Shown here: one piece after another, positions 21,501 to 27,955 of the stretch
How the letters are laid out: each line of letters starts with the position of its first letter
Numbering within the stretch: the stretch's first letter is position 1
Source: Nitrospirales bacterium
GTDB lineage: Bacteria; Nitrospirota; Nitrospiria; Nitrospirales; UBA8639
NCBI GenBank assembly: GCA_029261255.1
Contig: JAJDBQ010000184.1
Location: 1 to 58,843 of the forward strand
DNA length: 58,843 nucleotides
Direction of reading: 5' to 3'
Notes under the pieces: generated by a model
What the model was told of the DNA's origin: nothing
Seen by the model: the letters and a program-made list of their open reading frames with translations, nothing else
The model's database searches: none
Position numbers and translations under genes: made by a program

Positions 21501-21828
21501 AGTCCAGCCTAGGTCTGCTTCTCTTGGCTCTTGCTGGATCTATCGCAGGTATTGGAACTGCAATCACACCAGCATAAAGACAACCAAAAAATGAAGATAC
21601 AAACTCCAGCCCTGGGGGAAACATTAAGAGTGTACGTTTGCCAGGTTGTAAATTGTCTTGCAAATGATCAGCAATTAGGCGTGCTTGATCATGCAGTGTT
21701 TTATAAGTCAGGGTCTGGGTTGAGGTGATTCCATCGCCGAGGTAGGTGAAAGCGAGACTATCTGGTTGGGTCATGGCCTTATGGCGCAGAATATGACTCA
21801 AGGCAGTATGTTGTTGAACTATCAACAT
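12526..21828 (-). CDS. Lipopeptide synthetase, FAAL-ACP-C-A-T-C-A-T-TE (two-module NRPS)
   Basis: 3100 residues. Domains by eye: fatty-acyl-AMP ligase 1-580 (YTSGSTSTPKG near 174; RGNNYFPHDIE near 465); ACP 605-680 (Ser639 in LGINSL); condensation 700-1150 (HHIVADG 828-834); adenylation 1170-1690; carrier 1695-1770 (Ser1724); condensation 1785-2220 (HHMVTDQ 1917-1923); adenylation 2240-2735; carrier 2750-2820 (Ser2782); thioesterase 2835-3100 (GACIGG, Cys2912). The order predicts a fatty acid activated and loaded, two amino acids added, then release. Pocket residues read DAEDIGTVTK (module 1, uncertain, perhaps a basic residue) and DILQLGLIWK (module 2, the known glycine code). There are no epimerase or methylation domains. 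The start has no clear ribosome-binding site. No MbtH or phosphopantetheinyl transferase gene is in the window. Confidence 0.95.
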   Translation of the reverse strand: MLIVQQHTALSHILRHKAMTQPDSLAFTYLGDGITSTQTLTYKTLHDQARLIADHLQDNLQPGKRTLLMFPPGLEFVSSFFGCLYAGVIAVPIPAIDPARAKRSRPRLDSIVEDSQASALLTTRKIFESRERQLEEQSKIPVERHIFIEDIAHNSTNESRERIEPINEIAFLQYTSGSTSTPKGVIVTQECLLQQLKALAHAFALQEESVSLTWMPHFHDYGLINGLLLNVYQGTHTYVMSPTRFLRNPLTWLQAITKYHVTHSGGPNFAYDLCVNRTKPEERTGLDLREWCFASCGAEPIRVETMENFIQTFEPFGFNKQSFSPGYGLAEFTLAATVKPYGSPPSHLELDAENLEKGLIASPHRTTRIAKKIVSCGLAIPETTIRIIDNKTQQQAPPDRIGEIWLAGPSGTHGYWQQPNETQQTFHAFIADTEEGPFLRTGDLGFIKDQQLYVTGRLKDLIIIRGNNYFPHDIEQTVRESHSAFKQGTSVAFSVSEGSDEQLVIVQELKSHKLNVDLDFLTSIIRQAVSLEHELPVYAVLLVKRGNAPKTTSGKIQRQACREAFLTGQITSLHTSIRPVNNHEPNDLVMTQALFQETSSAKRHVLVENFIKSSLAHCLNMSLISIELDQPLNGLGINSLMSAQLTGKIEKTIGVNLAPSTFLQDLTIEALVEKLLKHLPDHLDFFQTSPVDVGIPVDEYHLSPNQKAQWFLSQLDPQSSAGNVAVAFLIRQPLDKSAAQCALNTLANRHPILRTIYEAQAGVPYQRILPSVAITLEFRCVSDLEWEEVKRDIIAISRIPFNLSQAPLFRAHLLERTSTDYLLILSTHHIVADGSSMHLLADDFTQLYSREIGSDRFANLETPPDYISFSRWQIQMLEGVEGTRHWAFWEKQLAGTLPRLNLSHRSAEPLLRTPQSAPQTFTINSELTLRLREIAKQEGVTLYVILLSVLQMLLHRYTGQEEILICSPMSGRIRSEHQKTVGNLTNTVLLRETFVGNPNFRKFLRQVSKTVTAAIDHQIYPFSLLVERLRAQREGAQLPIWQMLFVLQDFKLFDDLTDPQSTTLTQHQMSSHQDIFVDTFVIPQPTAQFDLTLELGENDSALTGHFEYNSDLFDSMFVARLASHFEILLDSVTISADSRIWDFPFFQPSERQQVLVEWNSAPAHLPLTATAHELIEHQVKLSPNVIALVSENAELTFDELNKRANQVAHCLRLKGVRPDIPVGICIERSIEMVVGILAILKSGGAYLPLDPNAPKARLDFIIQDLRPLVILTTKNLKDLLSEELTTLITLDELQVEISRQPDKDLTPSAEPQNLAYIIYTSGSTGRPKGVQIEHQALVAFAQSFRKECVIKEGDRVLQFSSLVFDASVEEIFPFLISGGTIVLPTEMTVESPERFLDKCREFGITVLDLPTAYWHKIALDLEKHLTQIYPSLRLMIIGGEKASPRAVQAWQNNVDPSIRLLNTYGPTEATVTAITWDLNLDRQEKVAESENIPIGRPLPHVKVYLLDRYLQPIPIGVPGELYLGGHSLARCYHNRDEETAKYFIHDPLSTVAKSRLFKTGDLCRYRPDGALEYLGRTDQQIKLRGFRIELGEIEAVMQEHPGVYEGLVTLNNHAQLGPRLIAYFIPVRQPGLPAKEIRKFLKERLPDYMIPLSFMAMDSWPHTATGKIDRAQLPEVDETQWEFEEQYVAPRGPIEQAIAEQYCEILGLTQVGIRDHFFELRGHSLLAVQLVSRLREIFQCDISLRLFFENPTVADLAETIQALLHGNAAQETIPSITSVPKDRPLPLSSSQERIYFLHKLAPQSAAYNIPVAIRLEGQLNNLALQQALNHLIQRHESLRTSFFEKSGSPSQVIESISNVKLDLTDLRHVPHDLKLERAKEEADEAVRRPFDLTTAPLMRAALLQLTNNDHVLILTVHHMVTDQWSFAILGKELGQFYNTLCQKKPILAEPLPLQYSDFACWQRQWLTSDVLEKQYAFWMRKLADLPILELPTNYPRLPEQTFTGTYISLDLTKPLLNKLQNLSATENATLYMLCLSAFKVLLNRYTGQTDIVIGSPVANRHWPSVENMVGTFVNTLVLRTDLSEDPTFRELLNRVRQVSLEGYANQDLPFEKLVQDLAPARTLGSMPLVQVLFNFGNAPFERVKFTGVSLGPFEIDRGASQFDLSLSIDTMFSGKAILEFNTDLFDSQHMELLLAHYHELLKSIIESPDANISALNILTHAEKQQILIEWNTTDAPFPRDVSTIDAVEYQANRTPESLAVICEETTLTYQELNEQADQLALSFRRLGVGPDFLVGVAIDRTAHLAVVLLGIMKAGGAYLPLDPHGPPERLAFMLQNSQAPILISQHNLKKTIPEYQGKFVRLDNDLLNLNDDTDQTHPPGSKITPSNLAYVIYTSGSTGQPKGVEIEHHSLVNFLHSMSRKLAVTSTDIFLAVTPVTFDIAGLELFLPLSVGARVVLVSGEEARDGHRLMERLRASEATVMQATPATWRMLLQAGWQGNTSLKILCGGEALPRELAEELLPRSREVWNLYGPTETTIWSTVQKVHPGNGPVPIGRPIDNTRTLILDKNSQLTPVGIAGELYIGGEGVARGYLGRPDLTAERFQHNSFGWPEEHLYKTGDIAKWRPDGSIDYLGRDDHQVKIRGVRMELPEIEARLNQMSEIHQSIVLAIETMQSDKKLVAFVVSSKETAVDIEDIRHHLRAYLPVTMIPTEYVFLPELPLTPNGKVDRKTLVQMRGKPSHHPTPRALPKNNLHRQLISIWERHLDLQGIGIDDHYFDLGGHSILALQLFTDIESLTGIRLPLASLFKAPTIRELALVLQRDQQPTNWQSVVPIKSTGTKTPLFAVPGIGGNVVGFYELVKLLEDEQPFYGLQSRGLDGQAEPFTRVEDIAAHFVSEIQKVQNTGPYFLVGACIGGIIAFEMAQVLTKQGHKVAFLGLLETWPPASLRVPHWTLPNFLRAPVFFLTMTYRIMIQILHANKKDRLARIFKAVRGFRDVVSHRDVYRGDGEIRFRDKVSEANRKAAAAYHPKPFTGRIELIVASKRQINPPKDTRRTWCDLALSGSSIDEIPAASTGDLFSKPNVSSLAEKLHTLLSQARSRA

Positions 21829-21831
21829 ATA

Positions 21832-21843
21832 AGAACTTGTTCT
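21832..21843. promoter_or_regulatory. Short inverted repeat just upstream of the synthetase start
   Basis: AGAAC-TT-GTTCT lies 4-15 bp before the synthetase ATG, where a ribosome-binding site would normally be. It could be an operator or an RNA element controlling translation. The 5-bp arms are short, so chance is possible. Confidence 0.3.
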
Positions 21844-21852
21844 ACACTACTG

Positions 21853-21879
21853 GCCTGGCGTTGACCCCAGGCGTTTTTT
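21853..21879 (+). terminator. Hairpin with T-run in the synthetase leader
   Basis: GCCTGG and CCAGGC (21853-21858 and 21867-21872) form a 6-bp GC-rich stem, followed by G and six T on the plus strand. It has the form of an intrinsic terminator for plus-strand transcription. On the minus strand it would be a hairpin about 25 nt upstream of the synthetase start codon. It could block antisense entry into the NRPS region or structure its leader. Confidence 0.45.
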
Positions 21880-22169
21880 GTAGTCTCTTTAGGTGATTGT
21901 GAAATTGAACTTGGTAAATTTAGTTCTATATTTTCCAAAAATTAGCAATCTGAAAAGGGAGTGAAATTTATGCATCTATACCCTGAGGGATAAAGGGAAA
22001 AATGGCCGTGCCACGCGAACGCCTGTGGTGTCTTTGATATGGAGGGGGAGCTACGCTCTTGCGAATTGATTCCCTTAAGCGTAACAAATAAAACAGCAAT
22101 TTCAAGATAGTTGGCCTTTTTGATCAACTGATTCCTTGATGAATTTCTTCAACGGATATCCTCGCTCAG

Positions 22170-22500
22170 TTAGGAGGAATCTAATGTAAGATAAATAGAT
22201 TGTTTTTGGTGAAGGTGTCTCCAGGTTTGTATGGTTACACCTTCAGCATTAGTGCCTTGAAGGCCATTAATAGGGTCAGGAACATAATCAAAGCCGTTTC
22301 GCCCATAATAATAAAACCCAATTCCATTTCTTTTCGTGTCGAAAAGAAATGAGGAGTAGTGAAAAGGCTGCACAGTAATCGCATAGGTAAAGGCCCTGCT
22401 GTCCGTATGCCACCTGATAGTGTTGAAGAATAGTCCAATTTTGGTCTTGGTGAGCAGGATTAAACAAATCAAAAAATCCATAGATTAGATGATGTGCGTT
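22170..22500 (-). pseudogene. Possible protein fossil, aromatic-rich, frame-broken
   Basis: On the minus strand two frames give protein-like text. One reads FFDLFNPAHQDQNWTILQ and stops making sense near 22395. The other continues with FTYAITVQPFHYSSFLF and ends in a stop at 22170. The alternating aromatic pattern recalls an outer-membrane barrel strand set, but I cannot name a family. A single small ORF of 103 codons (22170-22481) is the alternative reading. Confidence 0.25.
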
Positions 22501-23215
22501 TCTTAGTTAGTACTTACATGCAGTATGTATGCCATAGGTTGGCCGATTATTTTTCTATCTGAAGGTGTGGCGAAGATGTAAGGTATGTTGCCATAGCTAC
22601 TTTCTTAAATGTCTGAGTGCTATTCCAATCATTAGTCACGTCCCTTCGTTGGTCGATAAAACTATTCGTGATCTTATGGTCTCTCAAGCATCACGCTAGC
22701 CACTTTACCTTAGCTCTTATCGTTCCACCCTCATCCCTATTCGAATGTCTATTTTTTTATTGTTGGCTTTTTTATTGTATTTTCGGTTTGGCGTGTTCTT
22801 TTCTAAACTCTAAATGGCAGTTGATCACTATATTTTATGAAGAATGCCTTCCTCATATTTTGAAGAATTAAGAGAATATTTTAAAATTACGCTTATATCG
22901 GTGTGTGGCTACCTGACATTCTTGTTTCTGGAAATTTCCCTCCATGGGTATAGTTTTGGAGTCTGATTTGAAATGACTTGGCCAAAAGATGTTTTATTTT
23001 AGTTTTGAAAGAAATTCAGGAGTATTCAGTTCCTCTAAGCTGTTGAGTTTTGCTGCCAAAATGAGGAGTTGTGGTTTGATTCTTTTGCTGTATTTTTCTT
23101 CTTGTTTTTCAATGAAAGTTGATTTTAGTTCTTTTTTCAGAACATTTTTTTTCTTTAGCTTTTTTATCGATGGTTTTATCGAGCAAGTAGAAAATCATTA
23201 GAAAATCAGGGTAAT

Positions 23216-23241
23216 CGGCAAGAATTGCCGGAAATTGCCGA
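23216..23241. promoter_or_regulatory. Candidate operator: overlapping GCCG half-sites
   Basis: CGGCAA-GAA-TTGCCG is a perfect 6-bp inverted repeat, followed at once by a further AATTGCCG half-site. It ends about 28 bp before the STAS gene start, a plausible position for a repressor or activator site. No regulator can be named. Confidence 0.35.
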
Positions 23242-23268
23242 GAAAGACGTAAGACGCCATGGTGTTTT

Positions 23269-23604
23269 ATGCATGTAGCCGAACGAATTCAAGATGACAC
23301 TCTCGTATTAATGATTTCTGGGCGTGTGACGTTTTACTCCCGAAAAGTCTTTCAAGCCATTGTGAGCAACGCCAGACATTCCGGTGCGAAGCATATAATG
23401 TTTAATATTCAGGACGTGACATTTATGGACAGTACAGCGTTGGGCGGGCTGGCATTGGCCTATCTCAATTTAAAAGAATATGATTTGACGATGAGCCTCG
23501 TAAGTCCTCAGCAACCCATCAAATCTTTACTCGACGAAGCAAATTTTCCGACGCTTATTCCAACCTATCCCTCCGAAGAGAAAGCATTTCAATCCATCAT
23601 TTAG
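23269..23604 (+). CDS. STAS-domain protein, anti-sigma factor antagonist-like
   Basis: 111 residues, the length of a single STAS domain. LMISGRVTFYSRKVFQAIV and VTFMDSTALGGLALAY match the SpoIIAA/RsbV fold, with Ser in DSTALG at the position phosphorylated by partner kinases. Such proteins bind anti-sigma kinases or control signalling by partner switching. No kinase or phosphatase partner is encoded adjacent, so its target is unknown. The ATG at 23269 is the only start giving the full fold; the upstream ATG at 23259 is out of frame. Confidence 0.8.
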   Translation: MHVAERIQDDTLVLMISGRVTFYSRKVFQAIVSNARHSGAKHIMFNIQDVTFMDSTALGGLALAYLNLKEYDLTMSLVSPQQPIKSLLDEANFPTLIPTYPSEEKAFQSII

Positions 23605-23744
23605 TCGTCGTATTTTTCCGCTAATTTTTCCGTTGGACTCGGAAAGATCAAGGGGAGATGTGCTATCCTTTTGCTCGACTCCTTGAAGGTGTCGGTCGAA
23701 GGGTAGGGGTCGTTTATAATACGGTAAAAAAACAAGGCGATAGT

Positions 23745-25529
23745 ATGAACGAAAAACCACTTGGAGCATTGAGGTTAGAATTACAGCGCTTGGAATTGAC
23801 CGGATTCATTGTGCCTCATGCCGATGAATATCAAAATGAATATGTGCCTGCCTGTGCTGAACGATTAGCCTGGCTCACAGGGTTTACGGGATCGGCCGGT
23901 TCGGCGATTGTGCTTACCCAAGAAGCGGCGATGTTTGTGGACGGACGTTATACGATTCAAGTCGCTGATCAGGTAGATAAACAGGACTTTACCCTCAACC
24001 ATAGCGGCGATCATCCTCCAGCCACGTGGCTCGAATATCATGTTCGGCCCTCTAACCGCATAGGCTATGATCCGCGGCTTCATACGCCGAAGGACCTTGA
24101 GCGATATCAGAAAGCCTGTGAACGCGCTGAAGCGCAGCTGATTCCTTGTACTCCAAACCTCATTGATTTGGTTTGGCGTGAGCGACCCGCACTTCCGATG
24201 GGCGTCATTCAGCCGCATCTCTTGGAGTTTTCAGGAAAAAGTTCGCAAGAGAAACGTGAGGAGTTGGCCAAGCACTTTCGAGATGATGGTATTGACGCTG
24301 CAGTAATTAGCGCACCAGATTCCATTGCCTGGCTATTAAATATTCGAGGGAGTGATGTATCTCATACGCCCTTGCCCTTGTGTCAGGCCATTCTCTATGC
24401 GACCGGTCGGGTGGCAGTATTTGTGGATTCTCAAAAAGTGAGCTCAGGTCTTGCCTCACATCTGGGCCCAGATGTTTCCCTGGAAACGACTGATGCATTT
24501 CAAGGTGTGCTTCAGCAGTTAGGACAACAGGGACAGCGTGTGCTGTGTGATCCCATGAAAACCAATACCTGGATTTTTTCGATGCTGACGACGCATGGCG
24601 CCCATCTTGTTCATGCTGCTGATCCATGTTCTTTACCGAAAGCCTGTAAGAATTCTGTGGAGATTCAAGGGGCGTATGCGGCCCACGAGCGTGATGGAGT
24701 TGCGGTGTGTCAGTTCTTGGCTTGGCTTGATCGTGAAACACCAAGTGGGCAAGTGACGGAATTGCAAGCCTCGGCTTATTTAGATGATTGTCGTAAACAG
24801 CAGGCAATGTGGGAGGATGCGAGTTTCCCAACCATTTCTGGCGCGGGAGCCAATGGGGCGATTGTGCATTATCATTCGACGACTGAAACCAATCGAGCGT
24901 TAGAACTTGAGACGTTATATCTTGTGGATTCGGGAGGACAATATCTCGATGGGACGACAGATATCACGCGAACTGTGGCGATAGGGCCACCGTGTGAGGA
25001 GTATCGGGATCGGTATACGCGAGTCCTACGAGGCCATATCGCTTTAGCCATGGCCAAATTCCCTGAAGGAACAACCGGAAGTCAACTTGATGCCTTGGCC
25101 CGCGCCCCACTTTGGGCGATGGGTTTGGACTATGACCATGGAACGGGTCATGGAGTTGGTAGTTTCCTTGGTGTGCATGAAGGGCCACAGCGGATTTCAA
25201 AATCTGCCAGTGATGTTGCGTTGAAGCCCGGTATGATTGTGTCAAATGAACCGGGGTATTATAAAACGGGGGCATATGGGATTCGGATCGAGAATTTAGT
25301 GGTCGTTCAACAAGTGGAGAAGGCGAAAGATTCCAACCGTTCGTTTCTGGCTTTTGACACGTTGACGGTCGTGCCATTTGAACGGAAGTTAATTGATGTG
25401 GCTCTTCTCTCTGTGTCGGAAAGAAGCTGGGTGGATCACTATCACGCTCGTGTGTGCAAATGTTTGGAAGCCAAGGTCGATAGCGAGACACGCGTGTGGT
25501 TAGAACAGGCGACGCAACCTCTTGCTTAA
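23745..25529 (+). CDS. Aminopeptidase P (Xaa-Pro aminopeptidase, M24B)
   Basis: 594 residues from the chosen start. The open frame extends 29 codons upstream, but those residues do not look conserved, and AAGGCG lies 7 bp before the ATG at 23745. There are two creatinase-like N-terminal domains and a pita-bread catalytic domain. Metal ligands are visible in VDSGGQYLDGTTDITRT (two Asp), GTGHGVG (His), SNEPGYY (Glu) and GIRIENL (Glu). The length and architecture match the long, eukaryote-like aminopeptidase P. It removes an N-terminal residue preceding proline, in the cytoplasm. Confidence 0.92.
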   Translation: MNEKPLGALRLELQRLELTGFIVPHADEYQNEYVPACAERLAWLTGFTGSAGSAIVLTQEAAMFVDGRYTIQVADQVDKQDFTLNHSGDHPPATWLEYHVRPSNRIGYDPRLHTPKDLERYQKACERAEAQLIPCTPNLIDLVWRERPALPMGVIQPHLLEFSGKSSQEKREELAKHFRDDGIDAAVISAPDSIAWLLNIRGSDVSHTPLPLCQAILYATGRVAVFVDSQKVSSGLASHLGPDVSLETTDAFQGVLQQLGQQGQRVLCDPMKTNTWIFSMLTTHGAHLVHAADPCSLPKACKNSVEIQGAYAAHERDGVAVCQFLAWLDRETPSGQVTELQASAYLDDCRKQQAMWEDASFPTISGAGANGAIVHYHSTTETNRALELETLYLVDSGGQYLDGTTDITRTVAIGPPCEEYRDRYTRVLRGHIALAMAKFPEGTTGSQLDALARAPLWAMGLDYDHGTGHGVGSFLGVHEGPQRISKSASDVALKPGMIVSNEPGYYKTGAYGIRIENLVVVQQVEKAKDSNRSFLAFDTLTVVPFERKLIDVALLSVSERSWVDHYHARVCKCLEAKVDSETRVWLEQATQPLA

Positions 25530-25595
25530 AAATGCCTCTTGCGAGAAATATCCATCTTGGCCCTGAGTCATGATGAGCAGGAAGATTGGTGATAC

Positions 25596-25901
25596 ATGTC
25601 TAAGACGAATGAAGAAGTTGCAGAGGCGATCGAAACCCAGATGGGAAACAACCCAGAGATTACGGGCCTTCAGGTTAAAGGGAAGTTGTTGCAATTGCAC
25701 GTCACAGAGCAATTCTTTAATCGGTTGTCGGCTGATCGAGAGCGAGGACGGAAAATCGTTCTCGTACTCTTAGAACAGATGAAAACATTAACAGGGCAGG
25801 AAGATGTGGTTGTGTGGGTTTATTCAGAAAATAAGAAGGGCATTGAGGCAACGATTAAACCTTGGGGAGGGGGAAACGTGAATTTTCTCTTTGACCTTTA
25901 A
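25596..25901 (+). CDS. Conserved-looking small protein, unknown function
   Basis: 101 residues with no signal peptide or membrane segment. It begins MSKTNEEVAEAIETQMGNN, has an amphipathic alpha/beta pattern, and ends GGGNVNFLFDL. Charge distribution and codon use look like a genuine cytoplasmic protein. It follows aminopeptidase P by 66 bp on the same strand and may share its transcript. I do not recognise the family. Confidence 0.6.
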   Translation: MSKTNEEVAEAIETQMGNNPEITGLQVKGKLLQLHVTEQFFNRLSADRERGRKIVLVLLEQMKTLTGQEDVVVWVYSENKKGIEATIKPWGGGNVNFLFDL

Positions 25902-26270
25902 GGAACCAGCTCATTGGATTACCTATTCCTGATTCTTTGCCCCAGGCCACGTTCCCAAGCTTGCTGGGACGCCGGGCTTCCAGGAGCCAACACGTTTCCC
26001 ACCAGTGCCGATGGGGCATGACCATATTCCATCGGCCGAGTGATTGATTCGCCATCGTGCGCCATCGGCACTCAACCAGATCCATGTGGAAGATCGTCGA
26101 GCGGGTTGGTTTTTTTTCTCATCCATGGATCGTTTCGTAGGAGTTGGAGATTATTTTAACATTCGATAGCATCGGAAGAGAAGGATGTCTACACGAGAAT
26201 ATCCAGGGCAGTCTTGAGGCCCTCGCATCAAACTTGACAAGTTTGTTGCTGAATATGCAAAGGTATGAGT
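25902..26270. other. Gap with a degenerate palindromic repeat
   Basis: 369 bp without a supported gene. CGTTCCCAAGCTTGCTGGGACG region: the arms at 25950-25957 and 25965-25971 pair with one bulge. This resembles the CGTTCCC...GGGAACG family of dispersed repeats in several proteobacteria and relatives. The following GCCGGGCTTCCAGGAGC is also part-palindromic. The promoter for the TraB-like gene must be in the right half. Confidence 0.4.
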
Positions 26271-27500
26271 ATGCCAGATATTGATGATTCACCACTTTCG
26301 TCAGCACAAAAATCCTCAACAGTCCTTCATGGGCAGTATGACTCCGATGTCACGGTTTTAACCCATGGCGAGAAGACGATTATTTTGATTGGCACAGCCC
26401 ATGTGTCACAAGAATCCGTTGAAATCGTCAAGTTGGTAATTGAGCAGGAGCATCCAGATGGGGTGTGTGTTGAATTAGACGACAAGCGCTTTGAAGCGAT
26501 TTCCAATCCTAATCGTTGGGAATCGCTGGATTTGAAAGAAATCATTCGTCGACAGCAACTCAGTACGCTGATGGTCAATTTGGTATTGGCCTCTTTTCAA
26601 AAGCGATTGGGTGATAAATTGGGTGTCTTGCCGGGCACGGAAATGCTCGAAGCCATTCGGATGGCTGAGAAGCATAATATTCCTGTGATATTAGCGGACC
26701 GTGATGTTCGAATCACCATGCGTCGAGCGTGGCGTAATACACCGTTCTTTCGAAAGAGCTTATTGGTCTCGTCTCTCATGCTCAGTATCTTTGATACCAC
26801 TGAGGTGTCAGAGGATGAAATTCGCAATCTCAAAAAACAAGATGTGTTGTCGGAGATGATGAAAGAGCTGGGCAAAGAGGTCCCTACTCTCAAAGTCGTC
26901 TTGATTGATGAGCGAGATCGCTATTTAGCGAAGAATATTATGGAATCATCTGGGAAGAGAACAGTGGCTGTTGTTGGGGCTGGGCATGTTGCAGGTATTT
27001 GTCACACTATTGAACAACAACAATCAGTGGACTTGGAAGAGTTAAAGTATATCGCCCCAGTGTCTTCTGCCTGGAAGCTGGTCGGTTGGAGTATTCCTCT
27101 GCTCATTGTCGGGTCAATTGCCTGGATTGGTTGGCAAAAAGGTGCGGATGCTGCGGGAGAAAATGCCTTGTTTTGGGTCTTAGCGAATGGCATTCCTAGT
27201 GGTATTGGCGGCATCTTAGCTCTGGCTCATCCGTTAACGATCCTGACGGCATTTGTGTCCGCACCATTTACGAGTCTTACGCCAGTGATTGGAGTGGGTT
27301 ACGTGACAGCGTTTGTTCAAGCCTATTTACAACCTCCAATCGTCCGTGATTTTCAAACAGTGGCAGAAGACATTGCGATTCCAGGTCGATGGTGGAAGAG
27401 TCGACTGCTTCGAGTGTTTCTGGCGTTTTTGCTACCGACGATTGGCAGTATTATCGGCACATGGGTAGGTGGGACGCGTATCGTTTCAAATTTATTTTGA
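26271..27500 (+). CDS. TraB/PrgY-like membrane protein
   Basis: About 409 residues. The N-terminal domain has IGTAHVSQESVE, VCVELDDKRF and VVGAGHVAGI, the conserved blocks of the TraB/GumN family, with candidate metal-binding His and Glu. The C-terminal third has about four hydrophobic helices (from LVGWSIPLLIVGSIAWIGW onward). PrgY of Enterococcus in this family limits a peptide pheromone; the bacterial and archaeal members are otherwise poorly characterised. AAAGG is 7 bp before the ATG at 26271 and only 1 bp before the ATG at 26265, so the former is chosen. Confidence 0.82.
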   Translation: MPDIDDSPLSSAQKSSTVLHGQYDSDVTVLTHGEKTIILIGTAHVSQESVEIVKLVIEQEHPDGVCVELDDKRFEAISNPNRWESLDLKEIIRRQQLSTLMVNLVLASFQKRLGDKLGVLPGTEMLEAIRMAEKHNIPVILADRDVRITMRRAWRNTPFFRKSLLVSSLMLSIFDTTEVSEDEIRNLKKQDVLSEMMKELGKEVPTLKVVLIDERDRYLAKNIMESSGKRTVAVVGAGHVAGICHTIEQQQSVDLEELKYIAPVSSAWKLVGWSIPLLIVGSIAWIGWQKGADAAGENALFWVLANGIPSGIGGILALAHPLTILTAFVSAPFTSLTPVIGVGYVTAFVQAYLQPPIVRDFQTVAEDIAIPGRWWKSRLLRVFLAFLLPTIGSIIGTWVGGTRIVSNLF

Positions 27501-27680
27501 GGGAATGTTGAAAAAACCGCCAGCCTTCGCCAAGGCTACGGCTGACAGGCTAGCGGTTCCATGCCTGCCGAAGCGGCTTCGCATAGGCAGGTCGCCATTT
27601 TGCCGTGCTCACGTACATGAGTACGCTCCGCGCGCCAAAATGACTGCGGCCTTGCTGGACGAACTTTTTTGAACATTCCC
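27501..27680 (+). repeat. Dispersed inverted-end repeat element, copy 2
   Basis: 180 bp. The ends GGGAATGTTGAAAAAA and TTTTTTGAACATTCCC are inverted repeats. The outer bases differ from copy 1, yet each end still pairs with its partner. It begins on the base after the TraB-like stop codon. Extra internal palindromes are present (AGCCTTCGCCAAGGCT and CCTGCC...GGCAGG at 27564-27591), which explain its greater length. Confidence 0.85.
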
Positions 27681-27728
27681 TCTCACTGATGTGGAGCGCC
27701 CTTTAAGGCAGAAGCTGTTAGGAAATAT

Positions 27729-27929
27729 TTAGGAAGAAGACGAGGGGACGGGTACTTTAGATGTGTGCTGGAAAATACATTTCGGGCAGGTGTAATGAAT
27801 AAATCGGCCTTCCCCGACAAGCCGTTTCATCATGGTGGCTTGGCACCAGGTGCAGAGTCGGTCAGGAATTTCAGAGGATGGTGCAGTTTGAGCCGAGGCT
27901 GGATTTGGTATAGTCATAGTGAAAGACAT
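27729..27929 (-). CDS. Small zinc-ribbon protein
   Basis: About 66 residues. CTWC and, some 20 residues later, CPKC form a zinc-ribbon knuckle pair (LCTWCQATMMKRL ... YTCPKCIF). The flanks are Pro/Ser-rich. ATG codons at 27929 and 27917 are both possible; the frame also has a TTG at 27956. It is divergent from the SIMPL gene with only 26 bp between the starts. Function unknown; such ribbons bind nucleic acid or proteins. Confidence 0.5.
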   Translation of the reverse strand: MSFTMTIPNPASAQTAPSSEIPDRLCTWCQATMMKRLVGEGRFIHYTCPKCIFQHTSKVPVPSSSS

Positions 27930-27955
27930 TCTCAAAATATCTGTGGGGTTTGTCA

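Larger units (their letters stand above)
21880..23268. other. AT-rich gap of about 1.4 kb, mostly without genes
   Basis: The stretch between the synthetase leader and the STAS gene is visibly richer in A and T than its flanks and rich in T-runs (for example 22730-23180). Open frames here are short, low in complexity, or unlike proteins. The only protein-like traces are at 22190-22500. The 5' promoter of the synthetase probably lies within it. It looks like decayed or foreign DNA. Confidence 0.6.

Noticed and set aside
22617..23201. Open frames in the T-rich gap encoding membrane-like peptides
   Set aside because: Poly-T sequence gives Phe/Leu-rich frames on its own; there are no ribosome-binding sites or protein-like composition.
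23216..23232. Sigma-54 type -24/-12 promoter before the STAS gene
   Set aside because: The GG and GC dinucleotides are 10 bp apart, not the required 12.
23658..23744. N-terminal extension of aminopeptidase P
   Set aside because: The extra 29 residues are basic and unlike the family start; the ATG at 23745 has a better site.
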